64,000 bases of DNA, taken from the NCBI GenBank assembly GCA_004322135.1, contig SCSG01000013.1, positions 62,001 through 126,000 on the forward strand. Direction: 5' to 3'. Both the position numbers and the translations under genes were made by a program. Shown here one piece after another: positions 40,857 to 51,389 of the stretch; within the stretch, counting starts at the first letter, position 1; every line of letters begins with the position of its first letter. The notes beneath the pieces were generated by a model, which worked only from the letters and a program-made list of their open reading frames with translations, was not told the DNA's origin and did no database searches. Origin of the DNA: Burkholderiaceae bacterium (lineage in GTDB: Bacteria > Pseudomonadota > Gammaproteobacteria > Burkholderiales > Burkholderiaceae_B).

Positions 40857-43232
40857 ATGGCGCATCGCCCCACTGAAAAACCCGCGGAACACGCCGCCAC
40901 AACCAACCATGAACATGGCGCTGGGGTGACTTACACCTGCCCAATGCACCCCGAAGTGCGCGAAACACAACCCGGACGCTGCCCTACTTGCCACATGTTT
41001 CTTGTACCGGAATCGGAAGTTGGCGAAGGTCACGCCGGCCATGCACATTCAGCGCATGACCACGCCAGCCACGAGGCCCACCACCACGGCGCAACACCCG
41101 GGCATGCGCACGCAAACCCCGTTGCCGCCGCATCAGGAGTCCTCTACACCTGTCCCATGCATCCGCAAATTCAGCAGGACCATCCAGGCAATTGTCCCCT
41201 TTGCGGAATGTCACTGGAGCCCATGCTCCCCAGCGAAGACGAAGAAGAAAACCCTGAACTCAAAGACTTCACGCGGCGTTTCTGGTGGTCTTTGCCGTTA
41301 ACGGTCATCGTCGTGGCGCTGGCCATGTCGATGCACTTCGTGCACTGGTTCGACGGTCCCACGCAGAGCTGGATCGAACTGGTGCTGACAACACCCGTCG
41401 TACTTTGGGCCGGCCGGCCATTCTTCGTACGAGGTGTACAGTCCCTGCGCAATAAAAGCCCCAACATGTGGACACTGATTGGTATCGGCACTGGCGCAGC
41501 TTACCTTTACAGCGTCGTCGCAACCGTTGTGCCACATGTGTTCCCACCCACCTTCTTCGAGATGGGACGTGTGTCGGTGTATTTCGAAGCTGCTGCGGCC
41601 ATTATTTCGTTGACCCTGTTTGGACAAATGCTCGAACTGCGGGCACGTTCAAAAACGTCCGAGGCCATTCGTTCTCTCATGGGACTCGCACCGAAAACTG
41701 CGCGCCGCATTCTGGCCGATGGCACGGAAGAAGACGTTCCATTGACCCACGTGCACCCTGGCGATACGCTGCGTGTGCGTCCCGGCGAGAAAGTACCTGT
41801 CGACGGCGTCGTGCTCGAAGGCCGAAGCGCCGTCGATGAGGCAATGCTTACCGGCGAGCCCCTTCCAGTCACGAAACAGGCCAACGACAAAGTGATTGGC
41901 GCAACGTTGAATACGACAGGCGCGCTGGTCATCCGCGCGGAAAAAACCGGCGCCAACACCATGCTGTCACAAATCGTGGCCATGGTCGCGCAGGCTCAGC
42001 GCTCACGCGCACCCATGCAACGCATGGCCGACGTGGTGGCGGGCTACTTTGTGGTGGCTGTCGTGGCCGCGGCCATCATCACCTTCTTCGCGTGGGGATG
42101 GCTAGGCGGCCCCCAAGGCTGGGTCTTCGGCCTGGTGAACGCCGTGGCGGTTTTGATCATTGCATGCCCCTGTGCGCTGGGCCTCGCCACACCCATGACC
42201 ATCATGGTTGCCACGGGCCGGGCTGCCTCGCAGGGCATTTTGTTCAAGGACGCCGCCGCCATCGAGAACTTCCACAAGATCGACACATTGATCGTCGACA
42301 AAACCGGAACCCTTACCGAAGGTCGCCCCACGTTCGATCGCGCGATAGCCGCCAGCGGCTTCACACCTGAAAAAGTACTGCAGCTCGCTGCGAGCCTTGA
42401 TCAAGGCAGCGAACACCCGCTCGCGCACGCCATCGTGCAGGCCGCCAGGGATCAAAATCTAACACTCAGCAAACCGGACAATTTCGATTCCATCACCGGG
42501 ATGGGAGTTCAGGGCAGTATCGACGGAGTGCAGCTCGTCCTGAGCAACACGTCACTAATGGGAAACAGGAAAATCGACATCTCCACACTCAAGGATCAAG
42601 CAGAAACCCTGCGCAATGAAGGCGCAAGTGTCATGGTTTTGGCCGCCAACGAGGTGCTGGCGGGCCTTCTCGTGGTTACCGACCCGATCAAGGATTCGAC
42701 TCCGGCAGCCCTCAAAACCCTGCAAGACATGGGTATCCACGCGGTCATGGCAACGGGTGATGCGCACACGACAGCACTGACTGTTGCGAAGAAGCTTGGA
42801 ATCGACGACGTACACGGCGAAACAACCCCTGCCGACAAATACGCGCTGGTCGAAAAGTACCAGCGTGAAGGCAAAATCGTGGCCATGGCCGGAGACGGGA
42901 TCAACGACGCCCCTGCGCTGGCAAAGGCCGACATCGGCGTGGCCATGGGGACGGGCACCGACGTCGCCATGAGCAGCGCACCAGTCACCCTCGTCAAAGG
43001 CGACCTGCGCGGCATCGCGCAGGCCCGCATCCTATCAAACCTGACGATCAGGAACATGAAGCAAAACTTGGGCTTCGCCTTTATTTACAACGCCTGCGGC
43101 ATCCCTATTGCCGCAGGCGTACTGTACCCATGGACCGGCTGGCTGCTGTCGCCGCTGATCGCTGCACTGGCAATGAGCCTGAGCTCCGTATCGGTCATCT
43201 CGAACGCCCTGCGTCTGCGAACGGAGAAGTGA
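40857..43232 (+). CDS. Copper-type P1B ATPase with two YTCPMHP heavy-metal-binding domains
   Basis: [22 protein letters not shown] and [54 protein letters not shown]. Confidence 0.95.
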   Translation: MAHRPTEKPAEHAATTNHEHGAGVTYTCPMHPEVRETQPGRCPTCHMFLVPESEVGEGHAGHAHSAHDHASHEAHHHGATPGHAHANPVAAASGVLYTCPMHPQIQQDHPGNCPLCGMSLEPMLPSEDEEENPELKDFTRRFWWSLPLTVIVVALAMSMHFVHWFDGPTQSWIELVLTTPVVLWAGRPFFVRGVQSLRNKSPNMWTLIGIGTGAAYLYSVVATVVPHVFPPTFFEMGRVSVYFEAAAAIISLTLFGQMLELRARSKTSEAIRSLMGLAPKTARRILADGTEEDVPLTHVHPGDTLRVRPGEKVPVDGVVLEGRSAVDEAMLTGEPLPVTKQANDKVIGATLNTTGALVIRAEKTGANTMLSQIVAMVAQAQRSRAPMQRMADVVAGYFVVAVVAAAIITFFAWGWLGGPQGWVFGLVNAVAVLIIACPCALGLATPMTIMVATGRAASQGILFKDAAAIENFHKIDTLIVDKTGTLTEGRPTFDRAIAASGFTPEKVLQLAASLDQGSEHPLAHAIVQAARDQNLTLSKPDNFDSITGMGVQGSIDGVQLVLSNTSLMGNRKIDISTLKDQAETLRNEGASVMVLAANEVLAGLLVVTDPIKDSTPAALKTLQDMGIHAVMATGDAHTTALTVAKKLGIDDVHGETTPADKYALVEKYQREGKIVAMAGDGINDAPALAKADIGVAMGTGTDVAMSSAPVTLVKGDLRGIAQARILSNLTIRNMKQNLGFAFIYNACGIPIAAGVLYPWTGWLLSPLIAALAMSLSSVSVISNALRLRTEK

Positions 43233-43266
43233 ACAACCGGCAGTTCGGGCGCATGCCGCAGGCTTG

Positions 43267-44169
43267 TCAGGTAAAGACATCCTCGGCCACCGCACGCAGC
43301 AAGAGTTGTTTGAGCGGCCCCACAAGACGGCTGTGCTGGACCGTAATGGCGTAGAAGTGCTCAGTCAGTTCTGAGGACTGGCCAACGTGCACTAGCGCGC
43401 CCGACTGAAGCTCGTCCTGCACTACAACTTCCGGCAGGATCGTAATCCAGCCACTATCGCGCGCCACCAGCCGCAACATCGTCATGTCGTCGATCTCGGC
43501 CCGTAACCTGGGCTGCACACCCGCTGAAAAGCACATGGCATCGAACTGTGCGCGTACGCTGTGGCGCGTGCTTGGCATGGCCATTTCGACGGCATCAAGA
43601 TCTTGTGGGACGCGCAATGTCGTGTCGGACCAGCGGTCGGCCCGGCCAACCAGCGAGATGACCTGACTGCCAAGAAAACGCGAAGATACTGGGCGCGCGG
43701 GGTCAGAAGGAATTGGCTCGTTGGCAAGAACCACGTCCAGTTGATGGCGTAACAGGCGCTCGACGAGCGTCTGCAACGAGCCCGACTCGACAGAAAGAAC
43801 GACTGTTGGATCGCGGAACAACGGGCGCAACCAGTTAACCTGAAAGTTGCGCGACATAGTCGAAACGCTACCCACGCGGATGTGCGTCGTGCCTTCGTCA
43901 CGACCTTCGAGCCACCCAAGCATTTGTTCACCCAGCCCGAATATGTTGTCGGCATAGGCGAAGACCTGCTGGCCCGTCGCGGTCAGCTCCAGTCGTCGCC
44001 CGTGGCGGTCAAACAACGGTTTACCCAGACGATCCTCCAGCTGCTTTATTTGCGTGGAGAGGGCGGACTGCGAAGTATGGATCTCTTTGGCTGCGTGCGT
44101 GAGCGATCCTCTCCTGGCTACACGCCAGAAGTAGAACAGATGCCGGAAATTCAGCTGACTTATGTCCAT
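43267..44169 (-). CDS. LysR-type transcriptional regulator (NhaR-like)
   Basis: MDISQLNFRHLFYFWRVARRGSLTHAAKEIHTSQSALSTQIKQLEDRLGKPLFDRHGRRLELT. Confidence 0.92.
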   Translation of the reverse strand: MDISQLNFRHLFYFWRVARRGSLTHAAKEIHTSQSALSTQIKQLEDRLGKPLFDRHGRRLELTATGQQVFAYADNIFGLGEQMLGWLEGRDEGTTHIRVGSVSTMSRNFQVNWLRPLFRDPTVVLSVESGSLQTLVERLLRHQLDVVLANEPIPSDPARPVSSRFLGSQVISLVGRADRWSDTTLRVPQDLDAVEMAMPSTRHSVRAQFDAMCFSAGVQPRLRAEIDDMTMLRLVARDSGWITILPEVVVQDELQSGALVHVGQSSELTEHFYAITVQHSRLVGPLKQLLLRAVAEDVFT

Positions 44170-44171
44170 AG

Positions 44172-44220
44172 TTCTGTTTTATAGAATACCAATATATTAT
44201 AAATGTAATATACAGAATAC
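44172..44220. promoter_or_regulatory. Candidate LysR operator region between LTTR gene and dabB
   Basis: TTCT-N7-AGAA (44172-44186), TATATTA-N6-TAATATA (44193-44212), AGAATAC direct repeats (44183, 44214). Confidence 0.5.
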
Positions 44221-44265
44221 ATGAAAAACTGAACAATACACAGGTTAGGTTTTGGAGAACGTGTT

Positions 44266-45864
44266 TTGAATCTGCCATATGAGTTGAATTTCACCTTGGC
44301 ATTGGTGCCCGCGGTGCTTATGGCAGGCGTGGCGCTATGGGTGTGGAGCAGCCACACATCGGTACAGCATATGTGGCGGCAATTCAACGCATTTTCCCTC
44401 GCTGCGCTGGCATTTTCTCTAGTCGGACTCATCTCGCAATTGATGTTGGCACCCACGTTCAGCGCAGCGGAACCGGTCGGACACGGCTGGCTTGCGGCAA
44501 ACCAGTTTGGCGCCTGGGTGAGCCTACTGGTGCAATTGCTCGGTACGGCCATCGGCGTCTATTCATCCAATAACCTAAAGGGTGAACCGCACCAACCGGT
44601 GTACATTGCTGCCCTCGCGAGCGTACTGGCCACCGTGCATCTGCTGTTGCTGGCCAACCACTGGATCGTCCTGATTGCTGCCTGGGCCGCCATTGGATAC
44701 GCGATGCACCACCTATTGTGTTTCTACAAGGACCGGCCGTTCGCATTATTGGCGGCGCACAAGAAGATGGTGACGGATCGCGTGGCCGACATACTCCTCA
44801 TTACCGCCGCAGCACTGGCATGGTCGCAAGTTGGCAGCGGGTCGCTGTCCGACTTGTGGGCATATATCGCAGCGGGACATACTTCCGCGGCCCTTAATTG
44901 GAGTGGTATCTGCCTGGTGCTTGCTGTTATTGCACGCACGGCACTAATGCCCGTGCACGGCTGGCTCGTTCAGGTAATGGAAGCGCCAACGCCGGTGTCG
45001 GCACTGCTGCATGCGGGGGTGGTCAATCTTGGCGGCTATGTGCTGGTGTTGTTTGCGCCCTTGCTGGGCATCTCGCCCGCCGCGCGGTGGCTGCTTGTAG
45101 TATTTGGGCTGATTTCCGCAACGGTAGCGGGACTGGTGCTGCTGACGCGTGTCAGCCAGAAAGTGCACCTGGCGTGGTCCACGATCGCTCAGATGGGCTT
45201 CATGCTGCTCGAGTGCGGACTAGGTTTATACCTCTTCGCTGCGTTGCATCTTCTGGGCCATTCACTTTACAAGGCCCACAATTTTTTGAACGCCTCCAGC
45301 ACCGTGAAAGACTGCGATCGCAAACTCATTACCGGAGAGGCCCAAAACTCGGGCTTGAGCATGATCGCCGCGGTACCCATTGCACTTGTCATCGTTTTCG
45401 GCATCCAGTACGTCACGGGCAATCATGTGTGGCCGTGGTGGTGGACGGTGGTACTGGCGTTTGCGTGGGCACCGATGCTGTGGGTTCCGAAGGTACAGCA
45501 AGGTCGTCGCGGGGTTGTGCTCGTGCGGATAACGACCGGTCTGGTGATCGCTGCCTTTCTGACACTCGCCGCCGGCATCATGGATCGCGCTCCAATTGGC
45601 GCGGGTAACGATCCGATGACCGCCGCCGGTATAACCGCCCTGATCGGAATGGGCGCCATGTACCTCGCCATGACAATATTCCAGCTCTGGCCGCAATCGG
45701 TTGTGGCGGTGCGCCGCTGGGTGTACGCTGGCTTTTATATGGATGAAGGCTACACCCACTGGGTGTTGAGACTATGGCCCGCCCACTGGGCCGGAGCGGG
45801 CCGCCAACCCGCGCCGATTCCCTGGATTCCGGCGGAATCCGCCTGCGGACGGCCCGAAGCATGA
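44266..45864 (+). CDS. dabB: DabB-like proton-conducting membrane transporter (NuoL/complex I family)
   Basis: NuoL-like TM core (MPVHGWLVQVMEAPTPVSALLHAGVVNLGGYVL); 4-nt overlap with dabA; TTG start. Confidence 0.9.
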   Translation: MNLPYELNFTLALVPAVLMAGVALWVWSSHTSVQHMWRQFNAFSLAALAFSLVGLISQLMLAPTFSAAEPVGHGWLAANQFGAWVSLLVQLLGTAIGVYSSNNLKGEPHQPVYIAALASVLATVHLLLLANHWIVLIAAWAAIGYAMHHLLCFYKDRPFALLAAHKKMVTDRVADILLITAAALAWSQVGSGSLSDLWAYIAAGHTSAALNWSGICLVLAVIARTALMPVHGWLVQVMEAPTPVSALLHAGVVNLGGYVLVLFAPLLGISPAARWLLVVFGLISATVAGLVLLTRVSQKVHLAWSTIAQMGFMLLECGLGLYLFAALHLLGHSLYKAHNFLNASSTVKDCDRKLITGEAQNSGLSMIAAVPIALVIVFGIQYVTGNHVWPWWWTVVLAFAWAPMLWVPKVQQGRRGVVLVRITTGLVIAAFLTLAAGIMDRAPIGAGNDPMTAAGITALIGMGAMYLAMTIFQLWPQSVVAVRRWVYAGFYMDEGYTHWVLRLWPAHWAGAGRQPAPIPWIPAESACGRPEA

Positions 45865-48383
45865 GTCCCGTCGCACTTGCCGCCACTTCGGTGAACGAAC
45901 CAGACGCGACGACTACCTCCCATCGCGATGACACCCCACAAGGTGCTGCGGCGCGCGCGAGCTCCCGCATCATGCCGGCCTGGCCGCTGGATCAGGCGGT
46001 AGCTGTCAACCCGCACTGGCGGCGCGTTGGCATGCCGATCCGCCGCGTGGCGGCGCGTCTGGCTGTGCTGGGCGACTTTCATGTGTTCCCTGCGCGCGAT
46101 TACATCAAGCTGGAGTGGGAAGCAGGCCGCATTACACGTGCAGACCTGGATGCCGCGCTGAAAATCCATACTGCACACGAGACGTGCCCAATTACCGCGG
46201 AGCAGTGCATTGCCGAGCTGGCGGCCGCGCCCCGCGTACGCCGTGAACCCTTGTTGGTGGATCTGCTTGACGATATGGAACAAAAGAACAGACGCTGGCC
46301 CTGGTGTGCCGCCCTTGTGTTCCAGATGAGTCAGACCTGTGCGACTTACTTCGATCGCCATCAGGCGGACTGGCGTGCTTCGGGCAGCCCAAGCCTATAC
46401 GGCTTCTGGCGCGAAAGCATGGTTGGCGACCACGGCCTGAGTTCAAGATTGGGCCTGCCGGGATTCGCGAAGCATCTGCACGAACTGCCGTCACGGGCAG
46501 AAGATGCGATGAGCTGGGCGGTAGACGAGCTTTCGCTCGAAAAGCAGATTTGGGAGGATTACTTCGAAGCGCTGTTGCTGTCGATCAACGGCTGGGCTTC
46601 GTGGTGTGCATATATCGGTTGGCAGAAGATACCCGCCGGGCAGAATGATCCGCGCCTGGTTGAATTACTTGCCTGTCGGGTCGCCTGGGAGGCGTTACTT
46701 GCCCGCTCTGTGCCGGCCACTGCAGGGCGCAGCGCAATCGCGACGCTCGGGGCAAGCTGGCGGGATTTCGACCGCCGTATTGCCGAAGCAGATGCAGCAC
46801 TGGTAGTAGACGAACTGTGGCAGCAAGCGCTTGAAACGAGCTTTCAACGTACGTTCGCACGCACGCTGCGCACACCAACAACACCACGAGACGCAATGCA
46901 GGAGCCAGAGGTTCAGGCTGTATTTTGCATCGATACGCGCAGCGAGCCTATGCGGCGCTCGCTCGAAGCTGTATGGTCTGGTGTTCAGACGCGTGCGTTC
47001 GCAGGCTTCTTTGGCATTCCCATTCATTACAACCCACTGGGTACCGACATCCACCGGCCGCAACTTCCGGGGCTGTCCTACCCAAGCATCGCGGTGCAAG
47101 ACGTGGTGACCGCGTCGGGACTCGCCAACAGCGACAACAATGCCAGGTCATTGCAGATGGGGTTGGGACGCCAGAAACGGTTGGCACGACTTGACCAATG
47201 GCTTGGCACCGTACGCTGGTCAAATACAACCTTCGCGTTCGTCGAAGCGTTCGGTATTGGCTACCTCGGCAAAATCGCACATTGGATCAAGCCTCCGGCA
47301 ACGCCGCGCGTCAACACGGATCGCATTGGCCTGCCCGCGTCCACGCAGGAACAGTGCCGGCCGATGATTACGGGCCTCAGCATCGAAAAGCAGGCGGAAC
47401 TGGGAGCGGGCGTCCTGCACGCCATGGGCCTTGATGACCGCCTGGCACCACTCGTCATATTATGTGGCCACGCCGGGCACAGTACGAACAACGCGCACGC
47501 TTCGACACTGGATTGCGGCGCGTGCTACGGCCGGCCTGGCGAAGCCAACGCACGCGCACTGGCACACTTGCTGAACGACCCTCAGGTGCGTGCAGGGATG
47601 CGCCTGCACGGGCTCAATATCCCGCCCGGCACAGTCTTCATGGGGGCATTGCACAACACGACGACCGACGAAGTGACGGGCTTCGACCTTGACCTGCTGC
47701 CGCCCGCGGCACAAGCGCGCTGGAAGAAGATGGAAGTGGTGTTCGAACAGGCCGGTGACCGCATTCGTCGTGAACGCGCACCAACGCTGTGGATGGATGC
47801 GAACCTCGCACCCGAGGCGTTATTGAAATCGTTCCGACGCAGGGCGAATGACGGCTCCCAGACCCGCCCCGAGTGGGGACTCACACGCAACGCGGCGTTC
47901 ATCATCGGCCCCCGCGCCCGCAGTCAGGACAGGATACTCAACCGCGCCTACCTGCACGACTATGACATGCGGTTCGATCCGGACGGCAGCGTGCTTGAGA
48001 AGCTCATGATGGGGCCAATGCTGGTTACGCACTGGCTTTCCTGGCAGTATCACGCTTCAACCTGCGACCCGACGCACTACGGCGCAGGCAATAAGGTATT
48101 GCACAATGTCGTGGATGGCCATGTCGGTGTGTTCGAGGGTAATGGTGGCGATCTTCGTATCGGCCTGCCAAAGCAATCGTTGCACAATGGCGATGGCTGG
48201 TACCACCAGCCCGCTCGCCTGACAGTCGTGATCGACGCACCCGCGGCTTCGATTCAAGGCGTCATAGCGCGCAACACGGTGCTCGGCAATTTGTGCGATA
48301 ACGGCTGGATGTTATTGTGGCGTTACGAGGGAGATATGCTTCAGCGCTACGAGCGCGGCCGCTGGCTGCCTCTTGAAGTCTGA
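45861..48383 (+). CDS. dabA: DabA (DUF2309, inorganic carbon transporter subunit)
   Basis: VFCIDTRSEPMRRSLE (CxDxR), CGHAGHSTNNAHASTLDCGACYG, directly after dabB. Confidence 0.93.
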   Translation: MSPVALAATSVNEPDATTTSHRDDTPQGAAARASSRIMPAWPLDQAVAVNPHWRRVGMPIRRVAARLAVLGDFHVFPARDYIKLEWEAGRITRADLDAALKIHTAHETCPITAEQCIAELAAAPRVRREPLLVDLLDDMEQKNRRWPWCAALVFQMSQTCATYFDRHQADWRASGSPSLYGFWRESMVGDHGLSSRLGLPGFAKHLHELPSRAEDAMSWAVDELSLEKQIWEDYFEALLLSINGWASWCAYIGWQKIPAGQNDPRLVELLACRVAWEALLARSVPATAGRSAIATLGASWRDFDRRIAEADAALVVDELWQQALETSFQRTFARTLRTPTTPRDAMQEPEVQAVFCIDTRSEPMRRSLEAVWSGVQTRAFAGFFGIPIHYNPLGTDIHRPQLPGLSYPSIAVQDVVTASGLANSDNNARSLQMGLGRQKRLARLDQWLGTVRWSNTTFAFVEAFGIGYLGKIAHWIKPPATPRVNTDRIGLPASTQEQCRPMITGLSIEKQAELGAGVLHAMGLDDRLAPLVILCGHAGHSTNNAHASTLDCGACYGRPGEANARALAHLLNDPQVRAGMRLHGLNIPPGTVFMGALHNTTTDEVTGFDLDLLPPAAQARWKKMEVVFEQAGDRIRRERAPTLWMDANLAPEALLKSFRRRANDGSQTRPEWGLTRNAAFIIGPRARSQDRILNRAYLHDYDMRFDPDGSVLEKLMMGPMLVTHWLSWQYHASTCDPTHYGAGNKVLHNVVDGHVGVFEGNGGDLRIGLPKQSLHNGDGWYHQPARLTVVIDAPAASIQGVIARNTVLGNLCDNGWMLLWRYEGDMLQRYERGRWLPLEV

Positions 48384-48422
48384 CGAAGCATTAAACGAAA
48401 ATCGTCGTCGACTAAAGCAACT

Positions 48423-48463
48423 GCGCCGCATCGACACCACCAATCTTTGGGTCGATGCGGCGC
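48423..48463. terminator. Hairpin downstream of dabA
   Basis: GCGCCGCATCGAC-N15-GTCGATGCGGCGC, 13-bp perfect stem; no strong T-run. Confidence 0.5.
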
Positions 48464-48497
48464 TTCGGCAACGCGGCGCCATACAGCGTCAACGTTG

Positions 48498-48860
48498 CTA
48501 TCCGATCGCTGCAATGATAAGCAAAATAAACCCTACGACTGCTATCAACGCATGGACGTACATAAGCGGTTTTGGCAGCAGGTTGCGTTTTTCCTGATAA
48601 CCCAAATTCAGGAAGACGCCACCAAGCGCTGCGATTATCAGCAGGACCAACGCCCACACGCCGGTAGACGAGATACCCACCGTAAAGGCTGCGAACAGCA
48701 ACAGCGTTAACCCAGCTGCAGCCAACAACCCATGCAACATGGCAAGCCAGGCTGGCGGATTGCTCTCGGAAGATATCCGGATACCAGCCATGATCAGGCC
48801 CCCGGCAGCCGCGATTGCGAATAAGACTACTGTAGTCCACAAAAGAATCTGAATGCTCAT
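48498..48860 (-). CDS. Small hypothetical integral membrane protein
   Basis: MSIQILLWTTVVLFAIAAAGGLIMAGIRI..., four predicted TM segments. Confidence 0.65.
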   Translation of the reverse strand: MSIQILLWTTVVLFAIAAAGGLIMAGIRISSESNPPAWLAMLHGLLAAAGLTLLLFAAFTVGISSTGVWALVLLIIAALGGVFLNLGYQEKRNLLPKPLMYVHALIAVVGFILLIIAAIG

Positions 48861-49152
48861 ACCACCTCCCACTGATCGATATGTCGACATGCCACCGACA
48901 TGCCGTGCGTCTTGGCGCCAATTCAGTATACGCGCATTTTAAGCTGTATTTAAGCGCAGCCGCCGCACAGAAACGCCACGTTCAACAGCTGCTTTTCTGA
49001 CCGCCATCGCAAGCAAAACATCGGAGACTGGCACGCCGCTGCAGGCGCTATCCAGCCGTTTACAGCGGACGTATCGTCTGTATCTGGCAGTTCACTGGCA
49101 CCTTTTTGATACTGATGGCCAGCCCGTCAAGCAACCCATATGCCACCAATAG

Positions 49153-49404
49153 TCATCTGACAGAATTGCGGCGCAGCGCATCCAGGGATGCCTGATTCAG
49201 GAGTTTCGCCTCGTGCTCGGCGTAGTCCCTTTCCCCCGGCTCGTAAGCGCCGTTATACATGCAACTGCTCGGGCTTTGCCTGCACTGACTGCTGCGAAGC
49301 GACGTCGTTCGTTCCGAATTGTGGGAGCCGAACAAGGAACACGCCGAAACAAGGGCGATAAGAAGCAGCATGACACTAAATCGGCCCAGCATTCGAACGG
49401 ACAT
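49153..49404 (-). CDS. Hypothetical small lipoprotein
   Basis: MLLLIALVSACSLFGSH lipobox. Confidence 0.6.
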   Translation of the reverse strand: MSVRMLGRFSVMLLLIALVSACSLFGSHNSERTTSLRSSQCRQSPSSCMYNGAYEPGERDYAEHEAKLLNQASLDALRRNSVR

Positions 49405-49554
49405 TTCTAACCCCACAAAATTGCAACAGCCATTTTTAAAGCGCCCTTCCTACGACCGCTCTTCGGATGGATTCGATCGACTGACGGCCGCACCAGACAG
49501 GCGCCTGAACTGCACCCGTAGGACGCTGGACGACCCACGGGCGCAACATAAGAA

Positions 49555-49785
49555 CTAGCAGTTGCCCTTATCCCCTTGGCCCGGCGGACAAAACCCACCA
49601 TTGCGATTGTCATGCGGTGATCGATCGTAGTGGCCGTTGTCGTGATGGTCATGATCGTAGTAGCCGTTGTCGTGACGGTCATGATCATAGTGACCACCCC
49701 GATCATGTATATACCCGACACAGCCGGTCAGTACTGATACCATCGCAACTATCAACAAGACTCTCACTCTCACGCACACCCCCAA
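49555..49785 (-). CDS. Small lipoprotein with His/Asp/Tyr-rich tandem repeats
   Basis: Signal plus lipobox VLTGC, then GHYDHDRHDNGYYDHDHHDNGHYDRSPHDN. Confidence 0.65.
   Translation of the reverse strand: MGVCVRVRVLLIVAMVSVLTGCVGYIHDRGGHYDHDRHDNGYYDHDHHDNGHYDRSPHDNRNGGFCPPGQGDKGNC
49611..49700 (-). repeat. Three ~30-bp tandem repeats inside the His-rich lipoprotein gene
   Basis: Units at 49611, 49641, 49671 sharing TGATCGTAGTRGCCGTTGT-like core. Confidence 0.75.
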
Positions 49786-49997
49786 TCAACTTTTGTTGTC
49801 TTGATTCTAACGACAGCGCGTGTGCCCGTGCATCGCAAATAGTAACCAATCACTTCGACTGATTAAAGCGAATAACGAAGCATGTTTTCGAAGAATTCCG
49901 CGCCAAGGTCGAATCAAAGCGCGGAGGGTGACAATCGACGAGGTGATGCCGCCGTAGCGGCATCAATGCTTATGCATCACCAATATTACCAAGCACT

Positions 49998-51389
49998 TCA
50001 GTGCGGGGCTGGCCCGATATTCTGATTCGTACGAAAGAGATTGCCAGGGTCGTACTGGCGTTTGATGCTGGCCAGACGGTCAAAGTTCTTGCCGTAAGCG
50101 GAGCGCACACGATCACCCTCCTCTGCCGTAAGAAAATTGACATAGACGCCTCCTGTTGCGAATGGCGCCGAAGCCTTGAAATAATCGCGCGCCCAGGCGA
50201 CACACCGATTATCATCCGCCGGATTGTCCCAGCGCCCATGTACATTCATGACAAACCTGGCATCGCGGTGAATGTACGCTGTGGCGTCCGGAGCGGGTCG
50301 TTCGGTGGCACCACCCACTGCACCGAAAAAAAGCTCGCACTGGGACGAAGGAAGCTTCATGGCGTACTCAATGACAATGTCGAAAAGCTTATCGTCAAGC
50401 GTCGAGAAATTGTGCGACTTCCAGTAGTTTCGTGCACCGGGACTAAGCAGCGGGTCGAACGCCTTCTGCCAGTTCACATAAGGTTGAACCCCAACATGTT
50501 CACCCAACAAATGCCCAAACTTGCGCATCGGCGCAATAAGGGCCTCACCTTGAGCGGAGTCACCCACATACAAGAGCGCAAGCCCCACAATTTCCGTGCC
50601 ATGAGTCCGTTCCGGCAGAAACGGCAACGGCGGCGCTTTACGCAAAACAGCCCACACCGAGAGCTCGTCCGGTGTCTTGGCGGCAAAGTCCCGATACTGC
50701 AGCAGCACTGATTTCGCTTCAGAGATCGGAAACACCATAAGCCCACTCAATACACCGGGGCCGACAGGATGAAGCCGAAAATCGAAACGCGTCACCACAC
50801 CGAAATTCCCACCACCGCCACGAAGGGCCCAAAAAAGATCCGGCTGCTCGGTTGCACTGGCGCGCACGATATCACCGGCGGCGGTCACGACTTCGGCGGA
50901 CTCCAGGTTGTCGACTGTCATGCCATACTTGCGGCTCAGCCAGCCAAAGCCACCGCCCAGCGTCAAACCCGCAACCCCGGTGGTGGAGTTAATACCCAGC
51001 GGCGTAGCAAGCCCGTGAGCCTGTGTGGCTGCGTCAAAATCTGCAAGCGTGGCACCACCCTCGGCGCTACCCTGGCGGGTCTGGGCATTGACATGTGTTG
51101 CCTTCATCCGCGAAAGATCAACGACGATGCCACCGTCACACAATGCACTGCCGGCAATATTGTGACCGCCACCGCGAATAGCAAGCAAGAGATCATTGTC
51201 CCTTGCAAAATTGACGGCATGTACAACGTCTGACGAGCTGGCACAGCGGGCGATGATTGCCGGGTACTTGTCGATCATGGCATTCCAGATCTTCCGGGCA
51301 TCGTCATACGCTGCATTGCCCGGAACAAGGACCTCTCCTTCCAAACTGTCTTTCAATGCATCTATCTTCTTGGTTTGCACGTTAGTCAT
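49998..51389 (-). CDS. FAD-binding oxidoreductase (berberine-bridge-enzyme-like)
   Basis: LLAIRGGGHNIAGSALCDGGIVVDLSRM; GVAGLTLGGGFGWLSRKYGMTVDNL; C-terminal YDPGNLFRTNQNI. Confidence 0.92.
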   Translation of the reverse strand: MTNVQTKKIDALKDSLEGEVLVPGNAAYDDARKIWNAMIDKYPAIIARCASSSDVVHAVNFARDNDLLLAIRGGGHNIAGSALCDGGIVVDLSRMKATHVNAQTRQGSAEGGATLADFDAATQAHGLATPLGINSTTGVAGLTLGGGFGWLSRKYGMTVDNLESAEVVTAAGDIVRASATEQPDLFWALRGGGGNFGVVTRFDFRLHPVGPGVLSGLMVFPISEAKSVLLQYRDFAAKTPDELSVWAVLRKAPPLPFLPERTHGTEIVGLALLYVGDSAQGEALIAPMRKFGHLLGEHVGVQPYVNWQKAFDPLLSPGARNYWKSHNFSTLDDKLFDIVIEYAMKLPSSQCELFFGAVGGATERPAPDATAYIHRDARFVMNVHGRWDNPADDNRCVAWARDYFKASAPFATGGVYVNFLTAEEGDRVRSAYGKNFDRLASIKRQYDPGNLFRTNQNIGPAPH

